Of a DNA stretch of 64,000 bases, positions 1-12,850 are shown in pieces. The DNA comes from Tyto alba. Taxonomy: Eukaryota; Chordata; Aves; Strigiformes; Tytonidae. The DNA lies in assembly GCF_018691265.1 (NCBI RefSeq), contig NW_024881278.1:7833501-7897500 (forward strand), in the 5' to 3' direction. The notes below the pieces were generated by a model that saw nothing but the letters and a program-made list of their open reading frames with translations, did no database searches and was not told the DNA's origin. The position numbers and the translations under genes were made by a program. The first letter of the stretch is position 1. The number at the start of each line of letters is the position of its first letter.

Positions 1-3000
1 CATATCCCCATTTCCTACCCCAGTCTGAAACACCTCAGCAGTTAGTACAGAACCAGAGATCAGCTCAATACAGAGCACTGAGCAGAGGCTTACTATCTGG
101 CTGTGAGGAAACATTTTGCTGAATGGGGACTGTTGATGCAGAATGCTGCAACTGCGGAGAGCGAAGCAACGTATTGATTGAGAAAAATGGCCTTAGGTTA
201 TGTTTCTCCCCCTTCAGCAGTGAGGGATGGAATCTAGGGTAATAAATGTTTCTTGATCTTACATATGCTGACTTGTTTGACTTCACCATTTTCAGTTTCT
301 CATGCTGGTTAGCTGCACTACTACTTTGTAAGGAAGTCAGTGAGGTTCCCTTCCTGCACTCTGCTCAGCATCACCATCTAGTTAATTCAATGCTTCTCAA
401 GCGGTATGTTGGTGCTCACAGCCTTGGAAAAGCAACCTATACAGAATATTTCTTCTATAGTTCCAGTTTATATCAAGACACCTTGCTACTATTTCAGTTC
501 CAAGCAGAAATTAGTTAAAAAGGAAGAAAATGACCGCCAGTGCAATATTTATACAGCTAGACTAAACTTCCAATTCATTATCAGACATTTAACTATGGCA
601 TGAACCATGACACCCACCACCCCACAGTTTGCACTACCCTTTCAGATGCAACTACTCTTGTGACTGGACAACTGTAGCCAGTACCTCCTTCAGAACCCTC
701 ACTTAGTCATGAGAAGTAACTTATCTGAAAAGGAGGGGGTTTAAATTCAAGAAAAAATCCATCTCATTAACAGCTCACCTGCAGAAAACAGATTTCCTAG
801 GTAAATTTTCCCAGTATAGGCAAAGCCACAAGTTCATATTTTCCTGTCTATTTCTTCCCACAAACATGTTTTAAAGGAAATATAAGCACACCCTAAAGGA
901 TAAGTGAGGATTTGGGGTTTTAAGTTTACAGCCAGCATCTGAAGAAAATCACCCTTAATGGGTTACTAGAGTCACTCACCTGATCACAGGTGGATCTAAG
1001 TTCTCTCCACGACAGTATTATTCCCTCCCCTGCAGAATCACAGGTGTAATGTTTATGTAAATATAAGTAGGTTCACTGCAGAAATCAGTATGAAGACATG
1101 GAAAAAATTGTGTGCTGTACCTATACCAAGAGTTAAAAATAAAGTAACTTTCTAGGCTTGCTACCTTATAGAAAGGTTTAGTCATTCTGGTTTGCTGAAG
1201 AAAAGGCAGAAGAGCAATGAGATGGCACATGGGGCTTCCCCTTTGTTCTATGCCAACTGCCTCTGGAAGGGTTGTAGGATGCGTTCAGAGGGGGATTTTG
1301 GGGGGTCTTTGGGGAAGGAGTCAGAGTTGGTCAGGCAGAGATAGCTAAGTTTCAGGACCCTAATGGCAGTATGTACTGTAAAGTGGGTTGAAGAAGAAAT
1401 AGGATTGGTTCGTGTGATTTATTTTTCTTGGATTAAGATTACTTGACTCTCACTTAAACTGATTGAATCTCAGAGCTGACCTATCTCCCCAAACCTGTGC
1501 ATACACGACTTTTTTTAATATTAAAATTTGTTGTAAAATGAAAGAGATGAGCAATTTGAGCACATGAAAGCCCAATAGTGCGCAGCCCTAGTTCTACCTC
1601 TGGCTTGTGTTTTTCTACTCATGTGTTTACTTTATTAGGCTAGACAGGCACTTTCTCTTTTCTGCATGCCTGGGTAATGCAATCCCCAGCGGTGTTATGC
1701 TGTCAGGAAGTATCACCCCCGAGCATCCAATGGAGTGTGGCTGTTGAGGCAGGACTTCTGGGAGAGACTGTAACTACTGCACAAGCAGGAGCCTAAGCTG
1801 TTAGTGATCACTATTGGCTAAAATGGAATAGCTAGAAGAGAGGAACGAGTTGTGGGGGGAAATACAAGGCTGTTCCTGGTTAGGATTGTACAGGGAGCTC
1901 TATCAATGGTGAAAGCCTGAAATAAAACAGAAAGGCAAATCCCAGAGGGACAGAGGAGAACCACAGAGGTTTCTGGGAGTTCATAGACTATAAAACTCTA
2001 GATGACCTCAGACTCAAGGGAACTAAAAACCGACTGTTACATAGGGAGTATCTTGGAATTAGCCATTAGGATATGACAACTCTAATCTAAAGCAACAAAG
2101 GACTGGAAAAACAGAAAAATGGAAGCAGCTCAGTGTAGAAAAGACTGTACATAGTCCTTACACTTTATGTTGCAGCTACTGTCGAGATGCAGTTCAACAA
2201 CATACTTCAGAGGACCCCTGGAACTGTTTAAGGCGTTTCAATTTTTTAAGTTGCTCCACTTGAAATTTTACATCGTCAATATCATACATCCAAAACTATA
2301 TAGGTCTTGGGTGAAGGAAAATGGTAACTAGGAAACAGAAGTCTGAAATTCCATCTTGGACTAAGAATAAACATCTCTGGCTCCGACAGATGGATCACAG
2401 TTCAGATGTTCAAAACATGAAAAGAGATGTTTGAGGAAAAATAAATTAGTGGGGAAATGTGAAACAGTAAATTGGTAGGATTTCTCTCACTGAGACTAGC
2501 ATTAACTATAGCCACTGTGATACACAGAAGCATAACCAAATAATCCATGACCACTGAGCAGCAAGTATTACATGTACTAATTAAAAGATACACTGATACA
2601 AGGTGTGGCAGCATCAGTGGTTTGCTTCAAAATATCCCTTTACCTGTTTTTCTAACAGTTAACAGGGGGATTTCTTTTTCTTTTTAAATACTTGTTTCTA
2701 CTACATTAGTTTAGTGGTTGCTTCAGGTTACTTTTCAATAGGTTGTTTTCTCAAGTATTTTTCTCATAGCTGCAGGTCTTTGATTTGTGGTTGTTTACTG
2801 TCTGAATTAAAGCATATTTGTAAAACTGAGGGTACTTTCCCTTGCTTCTCTTACTAGATACAGCAGGTTTCTAATGCTAAATAACATACAGCTGACATCT
2901 TTTTTTTTTTTCATTTCAGTGACTAGGAGCATCTAAGGTTAAGTGTGCCTCCTAGTTTCGAGGTGTTAATGCCTCCTATACAGCAGTAGCAGCAAAGAGA

Positions 3001-6000
3001 AAAATCCATTTTTTTTCTCTTCCACTTTGTAGTGATGGCAGCAAAAATAACATGTTATTATTGCTAAGGTTCTTCAGAATTGATAATTCTGCAGCATTTT
3101 TAGCAGAATGGCCTTGGTTCTGCAAACTGTCTCCTTTAGACATTTTAAAACCTTACCATATGGGCTTGCTACAAAGCAAAATAATGTATCCAGGCCTTTC
3201 CCCTAGGACTGAACATGAGTTGGATTTCTATGGTGATTTGCTTCAAGGCAAGCCTGCATTAAGCATATCAAATCATATTAATTATCACAGCCATGTCATA
3301 TCCTCTACAGTTTTTAGTGTCTCCATTCCCCGACAGACAGTTTTTTAAAAATGCAGATAAGTCTTGGCCATGGCTTTTAGAAAAATGGAAAGAGGACATT
3401 AAAAAAAAAAAAAAAAAAACAACTCAGCTTTCCCATGTGATTTCATTTGCTGTATTTCATGACTACTATATCTAAAAAGTTAAAAAAACAACCAGTGAGT
3501 GAAGAGTGCTGCCCGGAGGCAAACAGCTGCTGGTCAGTAATGCTGCCAGATAGGAAGCGGATTTGCTACTGGGCTTTATGTTTTCTCCTTCTCACTAATT
3601 TCTTGTTAACAGGCTAAGAAGGATGGTACCTGCGTGCCTCAGAGGAAAGCAGTTGGGGCTGGGGGGGAGGGCAAGTGCATCACCTAGAAACAAAAGGTGA
3701 CATTTCACACCACTGACACAAGAGGTGTACAACAGCAGAATTCTTCCCATCCTCTATAACCTGGCACTGTATTTGAAGATGCAATATTGAAGTGATTAAC
3801 TCACCTTTGCATCAGACATGGAAATAGCTCCTCATGTTCAACTGTAGCACAATTGGAAGGGTTAAAAGCCACCACTGCAACCCACCCTGCATGTGTGTAT
3901 GAAACACTTCCCTGATTTGCTTCAGTATTAGGTAGTATAAGAAGCAAAATAAGCACTGCAGGCATAATTCATTAGGATTTGCCCTTTTTGCCTGGCTGAA
4001 AACTTGTAAGCATTTCTCATAAGCAGAACTGTCATCTCAGCATTTTCAGAACAGTTAGTTAGCTCACTCAGACCATGTATGCATTTTAAACATACCTTGA
4101 CTAAGCCAAAAATTTCAGAAGTTGGGGCTATTTGTTGCCTCTTCTTTTTCTTTTCTTCCCAAAGTATTACAGAATTTCCACTGAAGGGCAGCTCAGTTTC
4201 TACCACCAAAATTTCCTACCATCCAAAGAATGAATCTTATAGCTAGGTCAGAACAAAATTGTTATTTCATACATAGTAATTTCTACAAATAATTGCATGC
4301 AGAATTGTAACACTCTACTCACAAGAATCTCAGGAGTGAGTATTAACACCATAAAAATGAACTATTATTTATTCCACAGGACAAAGACTGGTTACATAAA
4401 TAGAAGCTGGAAATGCACGCATGCACTGCTGGCTATTTAAACAGAGATCACGAACATCTCTTACACGTACAGAGTGACAGGCACCTATATTTAGTAAGTA
4501 CAAATATACAATGGTTCACTCAAGTTCCCACACGTGAAGGTACGATGCTCTATTCCTAACCTGCAACTCGGTGCTGCGTGAGCTTCACAATCCCGAAGTT
4601 TAAGAGTTGCAGAGGTGTAAAGACCTCTTGTTACAGCTGAAATGACTATCTAAACCCAAACTTTTAACCTTTCTGTGCCTTAGTTTCCATACAACTGGCA
4701 AATCACACTTCCTACCTTCGATAAAGTAGTTCTGTGACCAGAAGTTGAAAAGCACTAAGTGTTCTTATATCATCTGGTGGTTCTAGGCAGGAAAACTTTG
4801 GGAAGGCATTTATCACAAAACACTGTGTGCTTATCTGGATCCAGTAAACTCAAAGAGCTAAGAGTCTAAAGGAATGAAAAAATGCATTTTCAGTTTGAGA
4901 AACATCAGCTTCAGACTAGATTAAATATTACAATGTTACTGAAAGACTCAAGGAAGAAAGTGGGTCCTTCATCAGCAGTGGTGAATTTCACAGTTCTTCT
5001 GAATATTTTAAACATGTAAGAATTCAGTGGGTTTAATGGACCTTGCTTCAGACAAAAGCGTTATTACAAATGTTAATACCATATCTTAGAAATAAGAAAA
5101 CGCACAACCTCGTCAATCACTGTGCCTACAATTCAGTTTAAAACGACAGAAAGTTTCTTCCTTCTCACAGGCACATTACTGACTGCTAGATTATACTGTC
5201 TGCATAATGAATTTAAGTAATCAGCATTATGGTATTCAGGCTATGGCTTAACTGTGATAAATAGTGCGTAAATCCTATTCATCTTGGTATATCACTCATT
5301 CTTTGGAGTACACATTACTATTTAGTCATCATTTTGTTTTGAAAGTGTCAGCAAACTTAGATAACTGAACAGGGTTTTTTTGCTCAGAGTTATATAGTGG
5401 GTCATTAATTAGTTTTAACATGGTCTGCAAATTTTTCTGTCTATTTCCTGACTGCAGACATGGTCATTTCTGATAAGAGATGGTACTACTATATCCTCTC
5501 TCTTATCTGGAGATACACATTATAATTCATATGTATTTTCCTACCTGCTACTAAGATTTTTCCCTCCCAAGTGAACTAAGCTGCTCAGCAGTACAGCAGT
5601 TGTACAGTTCAGTAGTATATGTCATAGAAATTTTATGAGGCTACTTGTTTTTAAACAGGGGAAAAATATACAAAACATCAGCAACAGTTGTACAAGACTC
5701 ACAGCAAATCTCCCATGTCCACAGCTGAGACGTGCCCAGAACACCAAGATGCTGACATCTAAACAGATTATTTTCTTAATATTTGATAGATTATTTTGAT
5801 CTCTCTCCACACTCCAAACATATCTCCTGAATTTTTGCTCATGAATGCCTTCGCAAACTTAAGAACTCATTCAAGATAGGACCTCTTCTGCTGAGACCCT
5901 CTACTTCCCAGATAGCCTTTTTCTGTTTATGATCCTCACCAAGAACTAGTTTCCACTGATGCTGTTGACTGCAGCTCCAAATCAGCAACTTAAGGTAAAT

Positions 6001-9000
6001 TCCTCCATGTTGAGCTTTTAAAAAGTCCAGTTCCTGCACCCTTGCTGCTCTATTTACCATTCCTATGTCTCAGCTGCAATTTCGTTGTTACTACTCTTAC
6101 TGCTTCACAGTGTTTTATGTGTCCACTTCTCTCTGCTTCCACACCTTGCAGAACAACTTTGTAACAAGAAATTGCTAATTATTTGTTTGCTTGGGATAGC
6201 ACAGTATCTGGCATGTTTTCAAGTGGTGAACTTCATGCAAGAAAGGTCAGGCTTTTATAAAGTTCCTGAAGCCACAGAGATTCTTTAAGTAGGAAAAAAC
6301 AAAGCCAGCACCAATAAAGTGAATTAGTGTCTTTATCTTACCTACCACTTCTCAGACACTTTCCCATTAATAATGCATGTCCTTGCTTGGTAGTGCTCCT
6401 CCAGCTGCATGCCCCACTGCTGTTCTCACTGCAGTCCATGGCAGCATTCCAGTGAAACATAAGTTAGTGTCTCCGAGGTCAAACTTGTGTCTCCCCAATG
6501 TTTGTCCTGTTACCTCCCTGCCAAGTGCAAGTGAACGCCAGGTTACCTTTCATCTAATGGAGAAACCTAGGGAATCTGGGTACACCTCTAATCCTGCCGT
6601 GTTTTCGTGTGCTATGCATATCAGATCCAAGAAAGAACTGGTCTCAAAAAGTCTAAAGGGCATTGTTCCTTTTTTTCTGGAATAGACAACAGTGCACAGT
6701 TATGATACACAGAATTTACTTCTTGACACCGATCAAATGTCTTTGAATCAAAAATGTAGCTTAAAGGCTATTGTCCACACTCAAGAAAAACTCAAATGCA
6801 GGAAGAAATGTTACAGTACTTTCCTATTTCTGAAGCAGTGAAATCACAGGCATTAGTTAATACCAAGAAGCTATTTAAACAGCTACAGAAGGGCCCACAG
6901 TGACTTTTCAAACAGAAGATCTCTACTCTGACGATATTGGGCCAAACTTCTCATACTCCTCCAATAACACTGTTTAGAGTGTGATTCTTCGTGTTGCTGC
7001 CTTCTGGTAAAAAACAATGACATTTCACAACTGATTTATGAAGTAATTGATAAGAAAAGATTTTTATATATTCATATTTGTACTTATGTACATTAACTAT
7101 TATAGTAAGATCACCTAATTGTGGAAGACAACTAATATCCTCATTATTACTTAAACCATTCTTGAAATTCGACAAGTAAAATCTTTCAATCCACTTCTGC
7201 AGCCCTTTTAACCAAAAGTAAGGTTGCTCTTCCTTTGATCTTCCATTTCAGTATTTCTTATTCTATTCTGTCAGTATTAGTATCAAATGAACTGGGGCAA
7301 GTATAGTTATTTTAAGCCTGTGCAATGTGTTTTGGTTTTGATGTAGAAGTATCTTCTGACTCTTTAATACCAGTACTTATACCCACTACACAAGATACTG
7401 TGAGGACCCTTCAAGAATGAACATTGCTACACAAATTCCAATTTGCAGTATTGTCATTGTATAAACAGACTTTTTTTTAAAAAAAAAAAAAAAGAGATAG
7501 CATAGACCAACTTTTGCCATCATCTTTTGCCACAGTGTTCCCTTCAAATTGGAGTACTTTCAGCCAGGAGTAGCTGAATGTAGCTATGCATTAATGAGTA
7601 AACTCTCTTGACTAATCCAGTTCATTCTGTCTAGTAAAAGGATTCCAACAGCAAACATGCATATCAATTTCTAAGAAGAAAGCAAGCCAAGAAAGGCAGC
7701 TCCAGAGGATATCAAGAAAACAAAAAGTGACAGATCGGTGTCATGTAAGAGAAAGTATGGCAGGAAATATTATCATGCTTTATTCTGTATGAAGGCTCCA
7801 GAATCAGTAGGTAAAGCAGAACATTCCTATTCTGCATTACAACATTGTAAATATTGAGAGTAAATAGCATAATACAGGATTACATCATTCCTGATGAGGC
7901 AGAATGCTCTCATTCTGTTCACTGCTTAGGGAACATTTAATTATTTTATTCTTTAATTAAATATAAACAAGCATAATGTTTTTAAATTGCATGGCCACTT
8001 AGGAGTTAAGTTCCAATTTTAATTATCATGTCTGGTCTTAAGGTTTAATTATGTGAACTTTCTTAAATTACAGTAGAATACAAATCAGGTACAAAATTTT
8101 CCTTCAAGAAAGACAGCCTTGTCCAGAATTCACAAATAACTTGGAAATAGTGGGAGCAGACTGTCAGGAGTCTCTACCCTTTTTTGAGAGGTGGAAACTA
8201 TTTCCAATTACAGCAAGAATGGAGTTGGCCTACACAACACCCATTCTTGCTGCACTGCATTTTTAAAAAAGAATTAAATATGAAATTGAAGGTTATGCAG
8301 TAGAAAAAGGTGTCAACTTCATTTTGATGTCTAATTAGCCAACTGTTCTTGCCTTTTTTTGCTATCTTACCATGGGAATTCTTTGCCTCCTCAAAATCCA
8401 GAATGTTTTCATTAAATCTAGAGATACTGCTCTGATGTTTTGCACACACTGTATTTCCAAAAAGTGGATGATTTTGGAGTCATGATACTTTAAGACAATC
8501 TGAGGATTAAATAAAATAAGAACATTAATGCATGCAGCACAAGACAACACTTCACTCGTTGCAGTAACACAGCAACATGTGACTTGCAGCATGGAAAAAT
8601 ACTTCCAAGCAACCAAATTCTAAGAGGGCTCAAATCTCCCCAAACGTGCAGGTGTCTTGCCCAGACTCATCCAATCCCTCTGACCAGCTCTGCATCCAAC
8701 TTCAGAAGCCCTGAACTCACTAGCACACAGGCCAGCCTCACTAGCCTACCCAGGAAGCTAACAGATGGAAGTTACCACTATCTCCTGCCGTGCCACAGGC
8801 TCACCATTAAGCCTTGGCCTGCAGGACTGCATCCTGTCTCGATCCGAAGGATCTTTCGGACGGAGAACAGAAGTTACTTTGAACAGTCTTTGAATATCTG
8901 ACTTGGAAGAAGTCACCCAAATTATTAAAAACAAACTGGTATCTGTTCACTTATAATAGCCTTTTCAGGAGAGCAACAATGGCACGCTGTCTTCTAGACT

Positions 9001-9078
9001 ACTTCTTTTCAACATGCTTTTGACAACACCATCTCAATTAAGCTACTTACAAACTTCACTTTCTTTCTTGCCATCAGC
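1..9078. other. distal 3' flank of ACYP2; no gene recognised
   Basis: AT-rich sequence with A/T homopolymers (for example A19 at 3401-3419 and an A-rich run near 7479-7493). Open frames are short and show no recognisable domain. A slightly GC-richer patch at about 8640-8850 gives a 105-codon plus-strand frame with no similarity I can name. Confidence 0.7.
3401..3419 (+). repeat. A19 homopolymer
   Basis: Nineteen A in a row following GGACATT. It could be a decayed retroposon tail, but no retroposon body or target duplication was found next to it. Confidence 0.9.
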
Positions 9079-9083
9079 ACAAG

Positions 9084-9155
9084 TGTCCTGGGTTTGAGTG
9101 GTGGGTTTTTTTGGTAGCAGGGGAGGGGGCTATAGGAGTGGCCCACTGTGAGAAG
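9084..9155 (+). repeat. left inverted arm of the composite element
   Basis: 72 nt from TGTCCTGGG to CTGTGAGAAG. It pairs with 9391-9465 apart from a 4-base insertion (GAGT) in the right arm and a few substitutions. Confidence 0.85.
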
Positions 9156-9202
9156 CTTCTCGAAGCGTCCCCAGCTCCAAGTCAGCTCCACATCTGCACC
9201 AG

Positions 9203-9233
9203 AAAACCCCACCACTCACTCAAACCCAGAACA
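9203..9233 (-). repeat. third, truncated copy of the terminal sequence
   Basis: On the minus strand it reads TGTTCTGGGTTTGAGTGAGT and on into GGTGGGGTTTT, matching the first 30 or so bases of the right arm with one substitution (TGTTC for TGTCC). With the left arm it bounds a 150-bp sub-unit, 9084-9233, that itself has TG...CA ends. Confidence 0.8.
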
Positions 9234-9235
9234 TT

Positions 9236-9336
9236 ATCATTTCATCCCCAAGACCTCTAATCGTTCGCTTTACCGGGTAAACCTGCCCCGGGACGAGCGC
9301 CAGCTATCCTGAGGGAAACTTCAGAGGGAACCAGCT
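9236..9336 (-). pseudogene. 28S rRNA fragment, antisense in this orientation
   Basis: On the minus strand the segment reads AGCTGGTTCCCTCTGAAG, TTTCCCTCAGGATAGCTGGC, then GGTAAAGCGAACGATTAGAG and GTCTTGGGG. This matches the conserved vertebrate 28S stretch from the AGCTGGTTCCCTCCGAAG helix through GGTAAAGCGAATGATTAGAGGTCTTGGGGCC in the 5' half of the large-subunit rRNA, with a short variable segment between. CpGs in the rRNA (CCGAAG, GGCCGAAACGAT) appear as TpG/CpA-type changes, indicating decay since insertion. It is not a functional rRNA gene. Confidence 0.85.
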
Positions 9337-9370
9337 GGGAGGAGGAGGTTATGGTGAGATGGCAGTGGTG

Positions 9371-9388
9371 CCCCCCCCCCCCCCCCCC
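9371..9388 (+). repeat. C18 homopolymer
   Basis: Eighteen C in a row between the segment after the 28S fragment and the right arm of the composite element. Its length may be subject to sequencing or assembly error. Confidence 0.9.
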
Positions 9389-9390
9389 AA

Positions 9391-9465
9391 CTTCTCACAG
9401 GGGGCCACTCCTATAGCCCTCTCCCCTGCTACCAAAAACCCCACCACTCACTCAAACCCAGGACA
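9391..9465 (-). repeat. right inverted arm of the composite element
   Basis: 75 nt. Read on the minus strand it repeats the left arm from TGTCCTGGG through GTGAGAAG. It follows directly on the C18 run and AA. Confidence 0.85.
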
Positions 9466-9470
9466 ACAAG

Positions 9471-12385
9471 CCACCATTTTGTGTGCAGCACATCCCCAAG
9501 GAGGTGCAGGATTATTTGCTTATTGCTGATGATCACCTGGGCAGGAGTCCTACAAGCTTGTATTTTTCCACAAGTAAGGTAGGTGCCACTTTGTGCAAAT
9601 CAGACATTTCCATTTGCATAAAACAAGTTACTCCTCAAGCTGGCTGTATGCCCTGAAAAATACAGGATTCTAACTGTACTGCAGGCATTTGCACAAATAA
9701 AACATGGCTACGCAACAACACTTATGAACAGATCTGATGCATTAAAGTTTGATTTCAATGCAATGTAAAAAGAGCCTCAAATGTCTATAAAGGTATTTCC
9801 CCATGGCTACACATCAGGATGCCAGCAGCACTCAGTAAGTCAAGTATTAATTCCTCAGCTTGACAGAAGATGGGCTTTCACCTCAGTAACTCCTAAATTC
9901 ACAGGGATGTACTTTTTTTTTTTTCCTGTGTTATATATTACTATTACCCTTATCACCCTCTTGGGCTTTCACCTTTAGCTACAATGAGGGAGTTAAGTGA
10001 AGAGATCCCTCTGACCCTTGGAACTCCATCCACTTCAGAAAACAACACATGGGTACACTCCAGAAGTACAACTGGCTATAAGACTTCCCAAAACTTTGAA
10101 GGTATGGAATGTGGTATTTATTCTCTTTCTCTTCCTCTGAAAACCCTGCCCAGGGCCTCTGGGAAACATTGACACACCTGTAGTACTTACTTGCTCAGCA
10201 AAATCAACTTCTCTAAGAAGGAAAAGCATACTATGTGCAATTTATTTATCACTGTTAGAAAACTTAAATACTTTAGGGCACATAACTAAAACGATGTAGT
10301 TTACTTTTGAATAATGCCACAAACAGAGATAAACTCACTAGAGAACATGCATGTATTTTTTGCCTCTTGTCATATCACTGATGTGAAGAAAGTGGATATT
10401 GAAAACAGTGTTGCTGACTCACAAGCAAAGAGGAAGGTTATAGATGTATTCCAGAATCAACCTTTTAATCAGATAACCTTAAAACAAGCACAAAAGCAGA
10501 GGCTGAAGTGTTACTGCACAGATATAGAAAAACACCCTTGTGACATCTGGCCTACAGTATATAGGCCACAGAGTAGAGGAATTATATTTGCTTAATACCG
10601 TATTAGAAATAACTTCTGCCGAAATACTTCTTGGTTAGGAAAAGCATTCTAAAAACCTTGGTGTAGTGCTCATATCAACACTTCAAATATTTCTTTGGTT
10701 TTCAATGTATGAGAAACAGATACATAGAGATTTCTTCATCTTACAATTCTCTCAAAGTTCTCTACCCACACATTTTCTCTCAAAAAAAGCAAGCATTTAA
10801 AATGGCTTCTTCCCCCTCCTCAAACCTTGAATTTTTAGTGGAGTCAGGATAAAATTACTGAGTCCTTGTGAGAATCCAGCTCCACCCATGCCAAAACATC
10901 AAAACAAAAATTTCATCTTTGGCTCCTCTTCCTGTGTATATAATGTCTCATTTGTTTTCTGCCTTCCTCTACCATTGTTGCTCAAAATATGAGCAACACA
11001 ACTTGGCTGGAAATGCCTTTGACTGAGGAGGTATCTTCTGCCAGGTAGCTTCAAGGAAAATGTAAACTACTTATGTTCAGCAGGATATAATTTTCAGAGA
11101 GGATGTAACAGCTATTGAGCTATTGCTACACTTGAACTTTGCCATTTACCATTTGAGTTAAACAAGAGTAATTGACAATGACTTTAACAAAGGATGCTTG
11201 TGTATTATCACAGAAGTCAAATGTTGTTTTGTGCTGGTTTTGGCTGGGGCAAAGCTAAGGGTAGACTGCAACAACTTACAGATAACTCCTGCAAATTCTA
11301 GAAAGGAGATTTCACTGTTTAATGTACAAAGGCCCAGTGAAAATAAATTTAGAAGTACCTTTCTATGCACACCTTGCTCTACACAGAGCACTGAAGCAAC
11401 GATTAAGTTATGAAACATCCTTTCCTGAAATAAAAAAAAAGTGAACTTCAAATTTGATGACGTTGACACAACCTACCCTTAGAAGGGTACAGACCAGTCA
11501 GTGGAAATACCAGCTTCAGTATCCTCACGAAGGGCATCTTAGGGCAGACAGCCCCGGCAGGCAGCAGCAGGCTCTGCCCATGCTGAGAGCCCCCTGCGGC
11601 CCTGTGACCACGCCACTGCAGCATTACTGGGCTTTATGCACCACCTGCTTCTCCCAGGGACTTACAGCACGATCCTCCATCAGAGCATGATCGCACCCAT
11701 CCCGGTTAAGAGAGTACTGCCAGATCATGCAGCTGCCTGCTTGGATACGTCAGAGATCTAACCAGAGTCTTCCTGTACATACTAATCCTGACACTGAAGT
11801 ACTTCAGAAGTGAGGATATGGGTCTGTTCCAGCCCTGACAGACTCCTTGGTGCCTGTGAAAAGAGCACTGTATATAAGAATTAGATCCAATACTGCAAAG
11901 ACTTAACCAATATTTATTGCAAGCACATTCCTCAAGTTTCTCAGGACCTTTCATGTACTTGATATGGTGTATGTGAGTGCATCATGTTGAATCAGTTTCC
12001 AACATACGTTAACTAAGAGGCAAATACATGTCCATAGGGAAAATACTAAAACTGAAGACTTCAGTTAAGAACATCAAACAAGCAAAAAGATCAAAACATC
12101 CTTTATAGTCAGTATGGATGTAAGCTGTAGGTAGACAAGGACAAAAGGGTGAGAGGCCACACATTTCATCATCTCGTCCCAAGACTTATCTGCATTATAA
12201 CAGAGAATTTTAAACTGGTTAGATAATCTGAGTTTGAGGCAACATACATTTATTTTAAATTACCACTATATCTTAATTATCACAAATAACATGATCTATA
12301 ATACAGAGCTGTTACAATAGATCTCTTTGTATTCCAGCTCTGTAGGTAAGTATTTTTGGTGAGATTACAAACAGTAGACCATAAA
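9471..12385. other. proximal 3' flank of ACYP2; no gene recognised
   Basis: AT-rich except a GC-richer patch at about 11520-11700. The longest frame, 103 codons on the minus strand at 11158-11469, has no recognisable motif. Extended ACYP2 3' UTRs could reach the AATAAA hexamers at 12249-12254 or 11914-11919. Confidence 0.65.
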
Positions 12386-12735
12386 TTTATTATTTTGCAT
12401 CTATAATATGAATCACAGTGTAAAGATTAGGTGCCATATGGTTATATATAACAATTCTCATTGTGCACAAATAATCACTGACACTTTTAACCATTTATCT
12501 AGCTTTCAAGATGCAATAAATTAGATACTAGCATTTTAGATACTAGATACTGACATTCATGGTGTAAAATGTCTAACACAGCAACTAAGGATTCTTACTT
12601 CGTGTGAACAGGGATCATTTATATTTATCTCTAGTATAGAAAGCATCCAAATGCTCTTGTGACATTTTATGGAGGCACAGAAAATATCATGCAGCAGAAA
12701 CATCATCATTTTGTGTTTAGTGATGTTTTCTTCTA
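12386..12735 (-). terminator. ACYP2: probable ACYP2 3' UTR with poly(A) signal at 12386-12391
   Basis: The first canonical AATAAA on the minus strand after the ACYP2 stop is at 12391-12386, about 345 nt downstream. It is followed on the minus strand by a T/G-rich stretch (TGGTCTACTGTTTGTAATC) suitable as a downstream element. Further AATAAA hexamers at 12254-12249 and 11919-11914 could serve longer 3' ends. The cleavage point is inferred, not seen. Confidence 0.5.
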
Positions 12736-12850
12736 TTAGTATCTAGTGCTAAATCCTGAGAAGTCAAGCTTGGGAATCTCCTTTTCATTGGAAAAATTTG
12801 TTCGATCTATGCGAGAACTGGGGCTTCCAACTTTACTCAGCCAGGATTTC
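12736..12850 (-). CDS. ACYP2: ACYP2 coding exon 4 (115 nt, terminal coding exon)
   Basis: Completes Met66 and encodes residues 67-103, [17 protein letters not shown] through [10 protein letters not shown], then TAA at 12738-12736. The acceptor TTTTTCTTGCAG|G is strong. It supplies the second alpha helix and last beta strands of the ferredoxin-like acylphosphatase fold (family knowledge). It is separated from exon 3 by 42.7 kb. Confidence 0.97.

Larger units (their letters stand above)
9084..9465. mobile_element. composite foldback element with LTR-like ends and captured 28S rRNA
   Basis: The element begins TGTCCTGGGTTTGAGTG and ends with the inverse, CAAACCCAGGACA, so its ends are TG...CA. 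It is flanked by a perfect 5-bp duplication, ACAAG, at 9079-9083 and 9466-9470, as left by many retroviral-type integrases. The left arm (9084-9155) and right arm (9391-9465) are near-identical inverted repeats of about 70 bp. A third, truncated copy in the right-arm orientation is at 9203-9233. Between this copy and the right arm lie an antisense 28S rRNA fragment and a C18 run. The arms resemble the start of endogenous retroviral LTRs common in songbirds, from memory only. No internal coding region is present. Confidence 0.75.
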
